NCBI RefSeq assembly: GCF_000151665.1
Contig: NW_013171825.1
Location: 187,422-251,421 of the forward strand
Direction of reading: 5' to 3'
Length of the DNA: 64,000 nt
From: Blastocystis hominis
Taxonomy: Eukaryota; Sar; Bigyra; Opalinata; Blastocystidae
The notes under the pieces: model-generated
The model's database searches: none
The model's input: the letters and a program-made list of their open reading frames with translations, nothing else
What the model was told of the DNA's origin: nothing
Made by a program: the position numbers and the translations under genes
Shown here: one piece after another, positions 17,340 through 28,346 of the stretch
Position numbering within the stretch: the stretch's first letter is position 1
Layout: every line of letters begins with the position of its first letter

Positions 17340-17616
17340 TACCACATTGGTAGAAAAAGGACCGAAAAGGTTTTCGCGCTTTATGCGCCATGGTCTCTGA
17401 GGTGGGCACGTAGGCTAAGGTTTTTTTTTCGACCCTTATTTCTTATGAAAGCCAAAAAAGTGAGGTTCATAAAACCAGCCATGGTGAGCCATGAAAGTCG
17501 GGGTCTGAGGGGTGACTTTGGACGATGAGAAAGCAGTTGACGGGGTCTGAAGGGCAACCTTGGCCGAAAAAGGGCCGAAATAGTTTTCGCGCTTTATGCG
17601 CCATTTCCCTACTACT
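17340..17616 (+). repeat. Right terminal region (TIR) of copy 1
   Basis: Ends CCCTACTACT at 17607-17616. Inside are two near-identical direct repeats around CGCGCTTTATGCGCCAT (17375-17391 and 17587-17603) and two units of the type GGGTCTGAGGGGTGACTTTGG (about 17500-17560). The same subterminal unit occurs twice near the end of copy 2 (57238-57335), and a worn terminus is at both ends of copy 3. Repeats like these are likely terminal-protein or integrase binding sites (inference). Confidence 0.78.
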
Positions 17617-18098
17617 ATTACATCTGTGTGGATTCTGGTTATCTAGCAATCTTTTATTATTTGTATATACTTAATTGTAAATAATAATTTAGTGATTAGA
17701 AAATAGGGATATCTTCAGTAATTCAAAGTCATCATGGAAATGGCGTTTCAAATACTTTTTATGTCATATTCCTACATAGTTTCACCTGAAATACACAGGG
17801 TTATCGCTAATATAGATACTGTGTGATTCTGTTAAGTTAGGAAATATAATCGATCACCATAGGTAATAATCATAATCTGCTTGATGTACTGTAATAGAAT
17901 AACAGAAAAGAACAAACAAAACAGTACAATGACGTAGCGCTATGTTAATTTCCACATCTGGATGTCCCCTGTGGAAGAATAAGAAATGTATTGTTAAATA
18001 TGGCCTGTAAAATGTTTTTTGTAAACAATGCCATAGAAAAGTAATTGTTCGTATCATATTCCTTCCGAGTTTACTTATCAGTACTGTATTTTAACCCA
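17617..18098. other. AT-rich host flank, no gene seen
   Basis: Directly outside the Polinton terminus; ATTACA at 17617-17622 is the candidate target duplication. Sequence is AT-rich with no ORF showing protein-like composition. Confidence 0.5.
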
Positions 18099-18662
18099 TT
18101 ATCGCATTACACACCAACACCACGCAAAGCCTGCCAGTAGTAAAAATAAAAAGAAAAAAGAAAAACCTGATAAAAGCCAACATATAAAGGTGCACATTTC
18201 AAATATAAAAAAGGCAAGGAACAATTTGAAACAATCACAGTCATCGCAACTCGATGTACATAACAAGAATAGACAATAAAGGCATAATCCAAAGTGATAG
18301 AACCATAAATACAGTGCCCACATGAATTCTGTAATGGCTATCGTTAATGTAATATAAACAACTATCAAATATTCTGTTAATGCAGGTCGCCAACCCTTTT
18401 TGCAACCATGTTCAATAAATTTTTGAATAATATCTACTAATCCCCCAAATAATAGAAGCACACAAAAACCAATTTTGACCCATTTGAACCAATCTGTTGG
18501 CCGCAAGCGCTTGCTCCGAGAGTTAAGTGTCCNNNNNNNNNNNNNNNNNNNNNNNNNNNNNNNNNNNNNNNNNNNNNNNNNNNNNNNNNNNNNNNNNNNN
18601 NNNTTATTGGCAACGTAGTGTAGGACAGAAGAGAAGACTCCTAAACCTTTTGTTATCATCAA
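18099..18662 (-). CDS. Multi-spanning membrane protein fragment across an assembly gap
   Basis: The ORF is interrupted by 71 N (18533-18603), so its upstream part and frame are unsure. The readable part has about four hydrophobic helices (IGFCVLLLFGGLVDII; LIVVYITLTIAITEFMWALY; CLYCLFLL; FFFLFLLLAGF). It sits just downstream of the MORN membrane protein on the same strand and may be its separated C-terminus or the end of a neighbouring paralogue. No family recognised. Confidence 0.4.
   Translation of the reverse strand: MMITKGLGVFSSVLHYVANXXXXXXXXXXXXXXXXXXXXXXXXXTLNSRSKRLRPTDWFKWVKIGFCVLLLFGGLVDIIQKFIEHGCKKGWRPALTEYLIVVYITLTIAITEFMWALYLWFYHFGLCLYCLFLLCTSSCDDCDCFKLFLAFFIFEMCTFICWLLSGFSFFFLFLLLAGFAWCWCVMR
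18533..18603. other. Assembly gap (71 N)
   Basis: Run of N adjoining the 3' end of the MORN membrane-protein gene; the stop codon at 18604-18606 touches the gap. Confidence 0.99.
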
Positions 18663-21270
18663 ATCCTATTATCATACCAATTATTATACAGGCAAAAAGA
18701 ATCATTCCAGCATATGTATATAGAACGTCATTCTTCCAATACAAATAATAAGCTAATGCATATATGACCCAAAAAATAAATGCTCCAATTGCAAATACTA
18801 ATAAATACTTAATTACCTCTATTTTCATCGATCCATAAATTATGAATACATTTAGAGAGTACAATATAATTCCTCCAATACTTAAGTATATAGCATCTTT
18901 CTCCCATTTTAAATAATGCTTGAAGACAATCACCATATACATGAATAACAATCCAATTAACAAAGCTATTACAAAGTACTTCCATGTTGAGTCTACCATT
19001 AGTCCAATAACCAGGCATGTCAATATACATGTAAACAGTATTCCACCTGTACCAAACATTATTATAAGTGTGGGCCATTCAAGATAATAGACAATCAAAA
19101 ACATTATATAAATCATAAAAAGGGAAATGGCAAACAAACCAAGGTAAATATTAAAGTGGAGGAAAATGGCTATTAGTATCATTCCAACTGGTATTACTCC
19201 AGCAAACACATTTATATAATATATCGCAGCTATTGCAATTACAACTGAAATAACTATACCAGCAATAAGATGGATAAAGAAACCAATCATGATGAGTAAT
19301 AATGCTGAGGCTACATAACCTGCATACTTATTAAGATAAAAACATAAGGCGGTGGCATATATTCCAATCAAGTAGGTTGCAACATATACATTACCATAAT
19401 AATATGCTTCTGTAGTACTAATCATAACCAATGCTAGAATCAGTCCTGTAAATAACAAAAAATGAGTCCTCTGCATTCCTTCAATCCATTCTCCATCATA
19501 AACAATGTTTCCATATTGATATAGTTTACCTTGACCATTTCTTTTTCCATTTTTAAAACTGCCCTTGTATAATAATGAATCTCCATCATTATCATATTCT
19601 TCACCTTCTCCTTCTCGTTGATAATTGGATTCAATGGAATCATTATACTCTCCTTCATATGTCTTTTTACCGTTTTTAATTTCCGTCATTATTCCATTAT
19701 TAAACAGTTTCATTGTTTCAATTTCTTTGTCATCTTCCCATCGACTTACTCGAGTAATTTGATTATTGTGATATTGATAAGATAGTCCATTATACTTCTT
19801 ATTCCTATCAAGGTGAGAAATACGACATAAATTGCCATTACTATCTCGTTCCTCCCAAAATTGCTTCTTGTTTGGTATTGGATATAGTTTGTTTCCGCTT
19901 TTGTAGTATCCTTCAAATATCACATCACCATTTTTGTCAGATTCCGTACATTCACCTTCACGAAGTCCATTTCTGAATCCACCTTCGTACCATACTTTAT
20001 GAGGTTCATCATAAAACTTGCATCTTCCACTCAGCGAAACCTCCTTACCTTCATGCCATTCGCTAACCCTCTTAATTTCTCCATTATTATAAAAACAACA
20101 TACACCCTCATATCGCCCCTCACTGTCTTTTTTACAAATACCTTTCAAATTGCCATTTTGATCATATTCTTTCCAATATCCCTCCATTTCGGCCATTGGT
20201 AAACTCTTTGATATTATACCATCATTATAGAATCCTTCGATCCATTTTCTTTGTGCTACGTCGTAATATTTATAATATCCAAAATACTGTACTTCCTTTC
20301 CTTCATGCCATTCACGGATCTGTGTCATTTTTCCATTTTCAAAAAAATAACAAATACCCTCATATCTCCCACAATTGTCTATTTTGCAAATGCTTTTCAG
20401 ATTACCGTTTTGATTATATTCTTTCCAATATCCAGCCATTTCAGATAAACGAACCATATTCAACTTTATACCATTCGAATAGAAACATTCAGATATCATA
20501 CTTCCATTTATATCATATTCCTTAATTACACCATTACAAACTCCATTCTTATATTCTCCTTCAATCCATTTTCTGTTTCTTTCATCATACAACTTGAAAT
20601 ATCCAGTATAGGGAGTTTCGTTACCTTCATGCCATTCACTTAGTCGTTTTACTTCACCATTCTCGTAGTAAAAGCAAACACCATCATTTTGGCCTTCATC
20701 ATCTTTCTTACAAACGCTTCGTAGATTCATGTTGTCATCGTATTCTTTCCAGTATCCTTCCATTTCGATCATCTTTACTAGTTTCTTACCTTTGTCATAC
20801 AATCCTTCATAGACTACAGTACCATTTTCGTCATATTCTTTTCCTTTTCCTTGACGATAACCATTTACAAAACTTCCTTCAAAGAATAATACTCCGTTTT
20901 CATCAAAGATAGTACAGGGACCGTTTGCTACACCTTCGACAAATGTCAAGGTTGCAATTAATACGCTTTTGTCAGAATATAGCGTTGATTCACCATCCAT
21001 TTTCTGATTTTTGAGATGGGTGATAATCTTATAGTCCACATGAGGCGGACCTATTATTACTGTAGCTATATTTACTCTGCTATCAACAGATGAGATAGGA
21101 AATTGTTCACTAAAGTTACATTCCCAACAACTATTTCTTGTAGGTTCAGAAATCACATGCTCAGCCATCGGAATGGCAATAAACCCACTATTTGATTCTT
21201 TACTTTGCTGTAGATTGCTCATCAATGTTTTTATGAAAATTGTTCCTGGTGACACTAATCGTTTTCCCAC
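18604..21270 (-). CDS. MORN-repeat protein with C-terminal multi-pass membrane domain
   Basis: 888 residues, one uninterrupted frame in AT-rich DNA. After ~90 residues come MORN-type repeats (YEGxYxxGxxxGxGxxY) to about residue 580, arranged in larger ~90-residue units that begin EMEGYWKEYDxN and contain EWHEGxE and RKWIEGxY; four such units are clear. From about residue 590 to the end are roughly ten to twelve hydrophobic helices (for example LLFTGLILALVMIS). MORN repeats bind membranes or lipids and often scaffold the cell cortex, so a membrane-anchored scaffold is plausible. No introns are seen, unlike the GC-rich neighbours. The C-terminus abuts the gap, so its true end is uncertain. Confidence 0.75.
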   Translation of the reverse strand: MGKRLVSPGTIFIKTLMSNLQQSKESNSGFIAIPMAEHVISEPTRNSCWECNFSEQFPISSVDSRVNIATVIIGPPHVDYKIITHLKNQKMDGESTLYSDKSVLIATLTFVEGVANGPCTIFDENGVLFFEGSFVNGYRQGKGKEYDENGTVVYEGLYDKGKKLVKMIEMEGYWKEYDDNMNLRSVCKKDDEGQNDGVCFYYENGEVKRLSEWHEGNETPYTGYFKLYDERNRKWIEGEYKNGVCNGVIKEYDINGSMISECFYSNGIKLNMVRLSEMAGYWKEYNQNGNLKSICKIDNCGRYEGICYFFENGKMTQIREWHEGKEVQYFGYYKYYDVAQRKWIEGFYNDGIISKSLPMAEMEGYWKEYDQNGNLKGICKKDSEGRYEGVCCFYNNGEIKRVSEWHEGKEVSLSGRCKFYDEPHKVWYEGGFRNGLREGECTESDKNGDVIFEGYYKSGNKLYPIPNKKQFWEERDSNGNLCRISHLDRNKKYNGLSYQYHNNQITRVSRWEDDKEIETMKLFNNGIMTEIKNGKKTYEGEYNDSIESNYQREGEGEEYDNDGDSLLYKGSFKNGKRNGQGKLYQYGNIVYDGEWIEGMQRTHFLLFTGLILALVMISTTEAYYYGNVYVATYLIGIYATALCFYLNKYAGYVASALLLIMIGFFIHLIAGIVISVVIAIAAIYYINVFAGVIPVGMILIAIFLHFNIYLGLFAISLFMIYIMFLIVYYLEWPTLIIMFGTGGILFTCILTCLVIGLMVDSTWKYFVIALLIGLLFMYMVIVFKHYLKWEKDAIYLSIGGIILYSLNVFIIYGSMKIEVIKYLLVFAIGAFIFWVIYALAYYLYWKNDVLYTYAGMILFACIIIGMIIGFDDNKRFRSLLFCPTLRCQ

Positions 21271-22032
21271 TCTGTTAATTTTAACAATCGAAAATAACTC
21301 TGTTTCTGTAATAATTGGATTTACATTATTATTATATTATATTATATTATACATATACAATTATTACACAAAGTGTTGGCTGGTTTAGAACACTTGATTG
21401 TTATTGTTCTCTTCTGTTCAATAATGTGCTGTAAATATATCAAGCATGACATATATACCTTCATTTCTATATCACGAAGAATCACTTGTTACACCTTTCA
21501 CAAACCGTAGAATTGTTTATTATTATTATTAAAATGATTACACTTACGATAATTAATTTATAATACAATCACAATGTTTCCATTTTACATTCACTAGTGA
21601 TCAGAATCTTAGACCACTGTACATTATGATTAAAGTGAGTTGTATAGGTATCTATAATTATCATAATCAATCACTACACAAATAGGTATTGATTATTTTC
21701 ACAGTCATTATCACCTTAATAAAACCAAATCAAGTATAATGTGGAATAATCTAGAATATATATATATAATGATATTAGGGTTTCAGGCACGAAAGGCCAT
21801 CCTTTTCCCTTTTTTCTTATTTGGCCACATATTCCTATTCTTTCACTAATTATAGAATTTATATGTATATATATAATTATTTTTTCATTTTCAAACAATT
21901 CACTTGTATATCTACTGACTTTTACACTCTCTGCAAACTCTAGTTTTCAGTATCGATTCTAATCTATTCTATTCCACATAAATATCGATATATCACATGA
22001 ATTCTAGATATCGCATGGAGTAACAAACAAGC
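21271..22032. other. AT-rich intergenic region, no gene seen
   Basis: Contains short AT microsatellites (ATTAT near 21326-21350, TATATATATA near 21755). It includes the 3' end signal of the Pus3-like gene: AACAAACA at 22022-22029, which is TGTTTGTT on the minus strand. Confidence 0.6.
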
Positions 22033-23838
22033 TCAATTCTTACCCAACTTTTCCTTTATCACATCCGGAATAAACTCATTCTTCTCAAAGTCAGTATACT
22101 GATACCGATTCTGAAGTTTCTTCAGTGCATTTTCACCCATACTCCGAATTCGGTCTTCAAACGACGCTATTTCTCACTCCTTTCACCCAATCCAACGTGC
22201 TTTCGATCTCCGTTCTAGCGGTGTGTATTTTCGAGCAGCAACTTCCTGGAAGTCTCCCTCCAGTTCTCCGCTGGGAACGAATCTCTCCGCATATTCCTCT
22301 CGAATTCCACTCAGCAGCTGCAGCGCGCAGGCCCCAGGAATCAGCGTCCGATACACCCTCTCTTCGCAAGCTCTGCGAAGCTCCGCGAGCGCAGAATCGG
22401 ACAAACTGGCGTCAAACGAGCAGGGCGCTTCGTTGTATTTCTCCGTGCTGCTTTCGAGAATGGGAGCATACAGCGGGTGCGATCGAATGAACTGATAACT
22501 GCGAGCCGTCTGCGAACCCACGGGCTTGCCCGGGTTGAACACGCAATCGTAGAGAACGAGGGGCTCTGGATCCGCGAGATGATACTGCGGTTTGCAAGGG
22601 CTTTTCGATACATCGAGGAGATCGGAGATGATCGTTTGCTTCTCCTTTTTCGACGCCACCAAGAAAAGAATGCTCATCATGCACCGAATCTACCAACACA
22701 CGCGAAACGCTCGGCCTACCTGATGCCACAAGAACGCGCGACCCACAATCTCCACGGCCAGCACGTCGTGCTGCGGCGTTTCTCTGAAGGAATCAATCCC
22801 CTCGACGCATCGTACCCCTTTCGGATCTCCACGACATCCCCGCGGAACACCGTGCGCGTGAAATCGCAGACATTCACCGCGTCGATTCGGCAGAAGTTCC
22901 GGAAATCGTGCTCCCCTTCGAACAGTTTCACCGCCGATCGCATCAGTTCCACGTCGTAATTTCGCCGAAGAAAGTAGTAGCGATACACGCGGCCTGCGGA
23001 TAAATTCGCGGCCCAATCCTCACCGCAACACGAGTAACGAGCGCTGAAAGATCGGTCGACGGGGCACCAGCCGGTGATCCGAATGGTGGGCGGAAGCACT
23101 TTGTTCAGCACCTAGATCGCGAAATAACCGCGGTTCCTACCGAAGCATAATCGAATTCGGTAACGGGAGTAGATGAAGAAGGTGCAGATTGGGGCTGGTT
23201 GGATGTGTTGGGAGCGTTGTAAGGAATCGAAGGATCGAATTCGTCGACGAACTCCACGCCGCTGCGGAGATTCGAGCGCAGATACAGCGAAATCACTTGG
23301 TTGAACGCGCTCACGCCGGCGTCCGTGCGGCCACAGCGCTGATAATGGCATTTCGAAATGTCGTCGATTAAATGCACGCGCTTCAGAGCGGAGAAGATGG
23401 CCGACTCTACCGAGTTGTCGTCGGCCACTCCGTCGATTTGCTGGGCACTGTCGCGTTGGGCAAAGCCGGACATTTGCGAACCGTCGTAGTACACCTAGAG
23501 AATCAAACGATTGAAACATGATAAAAATACGCGAAGTGCAATATGACGTCTCCTGTACTTTGATATATCGAATACACGTTGCTTTTTACCACTCTTGCCG
23601 TCGCTTTCTAGCTATTACCCAATTCCTCTCAAAACCATATACGCTTCTCCCTTTTTACAGGTTCATACTGGAACGCCTCAATTCCATCGAGTCCCTCGGG
23701 AATCCACTTCTTCACCACAGCATCGAACTGGTCTTCACGTAAAAATTGCATAAAACGGCTCACACCTTTAGGGACGAGCTTGCATAAGTCTCCAATCACT
23801 TTAATTAGTGAGCCCTTGTAAATGTGCGAAAGATCCAT
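22033..23838 (-). CDS. PUS3: tRNA pseudouridine synthase, Pus3/DEG1 type (TruA family)
   Basis: Converts uridine to pseudouridine in the tRNA anticodon stem (positions 38/39 in known Pus3). Catalytic Asp in CGRTDAGVSAF; later GRAFLWHQIRCMMSIL and a C-terminal KAPSFEDRIRSMGENALK match Pus3 rather than Pus1. Seven exons by splicing out six GT..TAG/CAG introns at 23608-23642, 23495-23530, 23112-23140, 22784-22815, 22690-22719 and 22167-22196 (29-36 nt); each restores the frame and family sequence. Start MDLSHIYKGSL at 23838 with an N-terminal extension. The end is a genomic TGA (22033-22035), but T22035 lies 5 nt before TGTTTGTT, so poly(A) could also make TAA there. The Asp-Ala in GRTDAG replaces the usual Asp-Lys. 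Confidence 0.9.
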
Positions 23839-24001
23839 TCTACCACGCTTAAAAGCTTCTAAAAGATAAAATACTACAAAGCTGTAGTATACAGAATGAA
23901 TAATAGCACTTCTTCTCCCACTCTGCTAAAATACCGGGATCCCCGCTCTGAACGTCTAGATCATTTCATGTTTTTTGTTCAGATCTTTGTGTTTTTGATT
24001 A

Positions 24002-24850
24002 ATGGCAGCTCCTCAAGATCTAAGTGGAACCCAGTTATTTAAATACAAAATCGTATCTAAATGGATAAGTACAAGTTCATGTGTAGGTGTTGCTCGGAGA
24101 AACAGCCGTTGGAAAATCCAGTATCGTCCAGCGATATGTTCGAGATCAGTTTTTAGATAATCAGGAAAGCACAATTGGAGGTGTGTATTGTTGCCTCATG
24201 AATTCATTTCTTTAGCTGCTTTTTTGAGCCAGACTATTAAGATTGATAATGATATCGTTAAATTTGATATTTGGGATACGGCTGGACAAGAACGGTTTGG
24301 GTTGCGTTTTTTACGCTCATCGATAGGTACCACTCTTTGGCCCCCATGTATTACCGCGGAGCGAAGGGTGCTCTGGTGATCTACGACATTACCAGTCGAG
24401 TAGCTTCGTCTCTTAGATTTTCTTAGCGACCTAGACAACTTTTGCTCGTGCCAAGAACTGGGTCACGGAGCTGAAGCAGAACTGTATCCTCTTTCCTTTC
24501 TCTTCTCTAATCATTTTAGCTGGAAATCCCGATATGGTGATTGCTCTCGCCGGTAACAAGTGCGACCTGGCGATGAACGTATTCATTCCATGCGCATCCT
24601 CATCCCCAGAGAGAAGTCCCTAAAGAGCTCGCCGAGGAGTACGCCAAGGAGAGCAACATTCTCTTCATGGAAGTCTCCGCCAAAACGAAGGAGAACATCG
24701 ACCTCATCTTCGAAACCCTCGGTTTCCCTTTTTTTCTCCATTCATTTCCAGCCCGTCGCTTGCCCCGAACGCGCACGCCGGTGCCCTCGCCGACGACGAC
24801 GCCCGTCGTGGCTCCCGCCCCCGCTGAGACCAAGAAAGGTTGCTGTAATT
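24002..24850 (+). CDS. RAB5: Rab5-like small GTPase
   Basis: Early-endosome GTPase. Eight exons; introns 24053-24086, 24181-24215, 24295-24326, 24400-24434, 24484-24519, 24579-24609 and 24722-24751 (30-36 nt, all GT..AG). Spliced motifs: GETAVGKSS (P-loop), STIGAAFL (switch I), [19 protein letters not shown] (switch II, diagnostic of Rab5), [11 protein letters not shown] and EVSAKT. The tail is Pro/Thr-rich and ends KKGCCN, a prenylation double Cys. No genomic stop follows: after AAT the next base T (24850) is 5 nt before TGTTTGTT (24855-24862), so cleavage and polyadenylation would create TAA. Convergent with the VPS50-like gene, 3' ends about 25 bp apart. Confidence 0.93.
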
Positions 24851-24864
24851 GTCTTGTTTGTTGC

Positions 24865-27800
24865 TCAAACACGCCATTGCATCGCCTCGTACATCATATA
24901 GATCGTTTCGCGCAGCTCCTTCACCGCCTGCTTGCTCAGCTTCCGCGCCAGCGCGTTGCTGACGATGGAGTCCACGATGTCCAGCTTGTACTCCGTCTGG
25001 TGCTTCTTCACCCACGCGAGGATATCCGCTGGCTCCTCCAGCTTGCAGCAGGTGAGGTAGTCCAGAACGTACTTGAGGTCCTTCACGCTCTCGAACGGCT
25101 GGATCACGCAGATGTCCGAGGCGAAGTTGTACAGCGCGTTCGCGTCCAGCGACATCTGCTCGCGGCCTTCTTGCGAGCACTTCTTGACCGCTGCGTAGCT
25201 GACGACGAGCTCTTCGAGGATGACGCCCATGATAACGGCCCAGAAGCGACCCACACACGTGGAGGTGAACCGATTTTCCTGCAGCTGCGAGTGAGAAAGA
25301 AAGACAAAACCCAAGTACCGCGGTGTTGATGACGCTCCATGCCGAGTCCAGATCGCCTTTGATCATCTGCATGTACTCCGAGTCCTTCTCTTTCGCAGAG
25401 CGGATTTCCCACTTCTGCTTGAGAATGGCCGGCTTGTATTCGTCGAGGTTCTGCACTCTGAGCCCTTTTCCTCGCGCCAACCTGCAAGATCGTGTAGGAC
25501 GACGACCGATAGAACATCTTGCAGAGATCCTGCGTGATGTGCGGCAGCATTGTGATGTATTCCTGCACCATCGCCGACTTCGTGATCGGCGCTAGCGACT
25601 CCACGCGCGGCCGAATCGCAGCGAACAGCGCCGTGAACAGTCGCGTGCTCTCCGCAGCCACAATCCGACGCACCTCCAAGTTCTCCTGCAGCATCGACTC
25701 GTCCACGTTCAGAATGGGCTGCGGCACGCCGAGCTCGTCCTCCACTTCCTGCGTGATGGAGGAAAGCGGCGTGAAGGCCTCAGTGACGTCCTCCATCTCC
25801 TCGACGTCGATCACCTGCTCGGGGAAGAGAACCGTCTGGCAGCGTTTGATGAAGGGGATGATGTAGGGGTAGGTGGCGGCGCCGTTGGTGACGACGAAGA
25901 GCGTGTTGAGGAGAGCGGGCGTCGAGAAGAGCGTGGTGACCGCGTAGACGTAATAGTCGACGAGGTTGAGGAGTTTGGAGGCCACGAAGTCGGCGCAGAG
26001 CGGGAGATGCAGCATGATATCGAGATAGTTGCTCACGGATTTGATGAACGCGTTGATTCCAACGCCCGTCAGAATCAGCTGGTTGTCGATCGAGTTCAGC
26101 ACCGCCGGATGCCGCGCGACCTTCAGTTGCAGCTTCTTGCCCTCCTCGAAGCAGTTCCCGTCGCGGTACCAATGCATGAACACTTCGTGCACGTTCGACT
26201 CGCTGCTCCGCAAGAACATATTCTCCTCCGGAGGAATCGACAGGTTGCTCTGCAGCAGCCCCGGGAAGCCGTTCATCTCCGCCAGCTTCATCGGGAACGG
26301 CTGCGACTGAGCGAAGTTTTGCCAATCCTACCTGCCACATCTCCGTCTCCAGACTGCTCTTGAGCGCCTCCAGCGTGTTGTTGTGGATCTGATCGACGTA
26401 CTTGCTCTGCTTCTGCGTCAGCTTCGTCTTGAGCTCGGGCGACTCGCTTCCGCAGAAGGTTTCGCCGATGAGAGCGAAGTACTCGCACAGCGCGTTGACC
26501 AAAATCTGCTTGATCAGGTGCAGATTCGGATTGTCCAGCTTCGTGCAGTCGATGAAATCGCACACCAATCGCTGCGACTGCGACCAAATATTCTACCGCT
26601 CACTCCGTTTCCACGTTTCCACTTTTCGGGACATGCGGAGCTGTCTGCGGACTTGCAGAAGCGTCATTCCGGACACGCCTTCGTGGTCTTCCTTGACGAA
26701 GGGCGTGAGATCGCGCTCGTTGTCCTTTCCGATCTCTTCCTCCTCGTTCTCCATCACATTCTCGCCATGCAGCGCCTCCAAGTCATACGACGCCTCTTCG
26801 AACGCGTGGCGATGCCACTGACACACCAGGTAATAGTTGTGCAAAATCGTAGCGATGCTCTCCATCACGCATCGCAGCGCTTTCGTCAACTACGCTTTAT
26901 CCGCCCTTCATCCAGAGCTACGTCTGCAGGCTTCACCGAGGCGCAGAGCTGCGTGTAGCCCATCTGCATGATCAAATCGCGCGGCAAAATATTCTCCTTG
27001 CTCTGCAGAAGGAACTGCTTCAGCGCGGACTCGCCTCCCTCCGTCAGCAAACTGCACGCGCACTTCTGCAGCACGTTCACATACCCATCCTTCTTAATCT
27101 TCTTCGGCGCGGGCGGCACTGGCGACGACGGCGACTTCGGCGACCTCGGCGACCTCGGATCGTCCTGTCCTCGGTTCAGAGAGCGATTGCTCGCGTTGTC
27201 CAGCGCCTGCTTCTTGAGCTTCTGCGTCTCCATCGCGGTTAAGTGCGCGTCCAGCACGCTGTAGGTGCGGAACACGTTCGCGTAGGTCGTCGGATCGAAC
27301 TGCAGGAGCTGCTCGCGCACGCTCTGCACGAGACGCTCCTGCAGGCGAGGCCAGACGTTTTCAACGCGAATGCGCATGGAATCGAGACACGTGTATTGCA
27401 TCAGAGCCTCCGACATGATCATCGATTCTAACTGCGAGGCGATTTCCACGCCCTTGATGATGTCGCCGCTCTCGATCACTTTGTGCAGGGTGGATTCGAG
27501 GTCAGAAAGGTCTTGGAAGGATTCGATGATGCTTTGGACTTGGCGCAGACGAAGCTCGCGACGACGCTGATGGGCGATCGACAGACCGGGCTCCGTGATC
27601 GTCTTTTTCGACTGCTCGAGCATTCGACGCGTGTTCTGGACGTAGACATTGGAACGGCTCAGGTCCAAATCGATCTCCTGGATTAGCTTGATACCCGTTA
27701 GGAAATCGTTGTAATTTGCAGACACAGCCTTGTTCAGATGATCGTCCACAATCTCCATCTGCGATTTTATAAGACCCTCCGTTTTAATCATCCAAAACTC

Positions 27801-28201
27801 GTTCATATCTGGATCATTTGGATAATCTCTCTACACATATCAGAACACGCCAAGCAGCAATGTACAATCACTTCCGGAACAGGATCAAACGTTTCCTCCA
27901 TTCGTGCAGGATCTAACTGAGCATTGAGTACCTGCTCATCCATTTCTTGCTGTGCTTTCAAAGCCTATAATTCGATTCCGCAAAACAAGCAAGATACGTC
28001 CGTTCTCTTCTTGCGCTGCTCTTTCGTAAAATCAGTTGTATTTAATTCATCTGGCAGCAATGCTTCCCGACGGATCACTCCACACAGAGAATTATCCTTC
28101 TCGGTCGTGGGAGTCAGCTTCATTGCTTGCAATCCAAGATTCTCCAGCTTGGAGACCTTGGCGCCAGCTTTACGTAATCTTTCGAACATCTGCATGTTCA
28201 A
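24865..28201 (-). CDS. VPS50: VPS50/syndetin-like subunit of an endosomal tethering complex
   Basis: Large helical tether. Starts MNMQMFERLRKAGAKV; introns at 27965-27997, 27831-27865, 26890-26921, 26593-26622 and about 26311-26335, 25460-25484, 25287-25318 recover one frame. N-terminal half: DPVPEVIRDYPND, coiled coil NTRRMLEQSKKTI, then RRRELRLRQVQSIIESFQDL as in the VPS54-N/DUF2450 domain of syndetin. C-terminal half matches the syndetin C domain (LLNLVDYYVYAVTTLF). An acidic/basic linker with SPRSPKSPSSP lies between. In animals VPS50 works with VPS51-53 in EARP for endosomal recycling; a Rab5-like gene is its convergent neighbour. Intron 26593-26622 carries the shared GTGGAAAC repeat. 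Stop is TGA at 24865, or a poly(A)-made TAA at T24876. VPS54 or another CATCHR protein is the alternative. Confidence 0.78.
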
Positions 28202-28346
28202 AGTCCTTTTGGTTGCTGAGAAATTGGATGTTTTGCATGAATGCCTGTACAGTCATCCGCCTTGAAAATCAAGGCGGTCAAAAAGGGTCAAAGAATCGCG
28301 GATTTGTTGTTCTCATTATTAGTCTTTTTCTTTTCAAGTGAAAAAC

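Larger units (their letters stand above)
1..17616 (+). mobile_element. Maverick/Polinton element, copy 1 (left end outside window)
   Basis: Large self-synthesising DNA element. It encodes the Polinton hallmark set: retrovirus-type integrase (10158-11150), protein-primed family B DNA polymerase (12750-17338), FtsK/HerA-type packaging ATPase (4782-6125), adenovirus-like cysteine protease (4181-4689) and a major capsid candidate (6819-8108). The right terminus reads CCCTACTACT at 17607-17616; termini starting 5'-AGT as short tandem repeats are known for Polintons, and copies 2 and 3 end alike. A 6-bp target duplication would be ATTACA (17617-17622) but the left flank is not in view. Copy 2 (53.0-57.4 kb) shows what precedes position 1: a long modular structural gene and the left TIR. 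Genes are intronless, tightly packed and higher in GC than the AT-rich flank. Several coding lesions are described with the genes. Confidence 0.93.
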
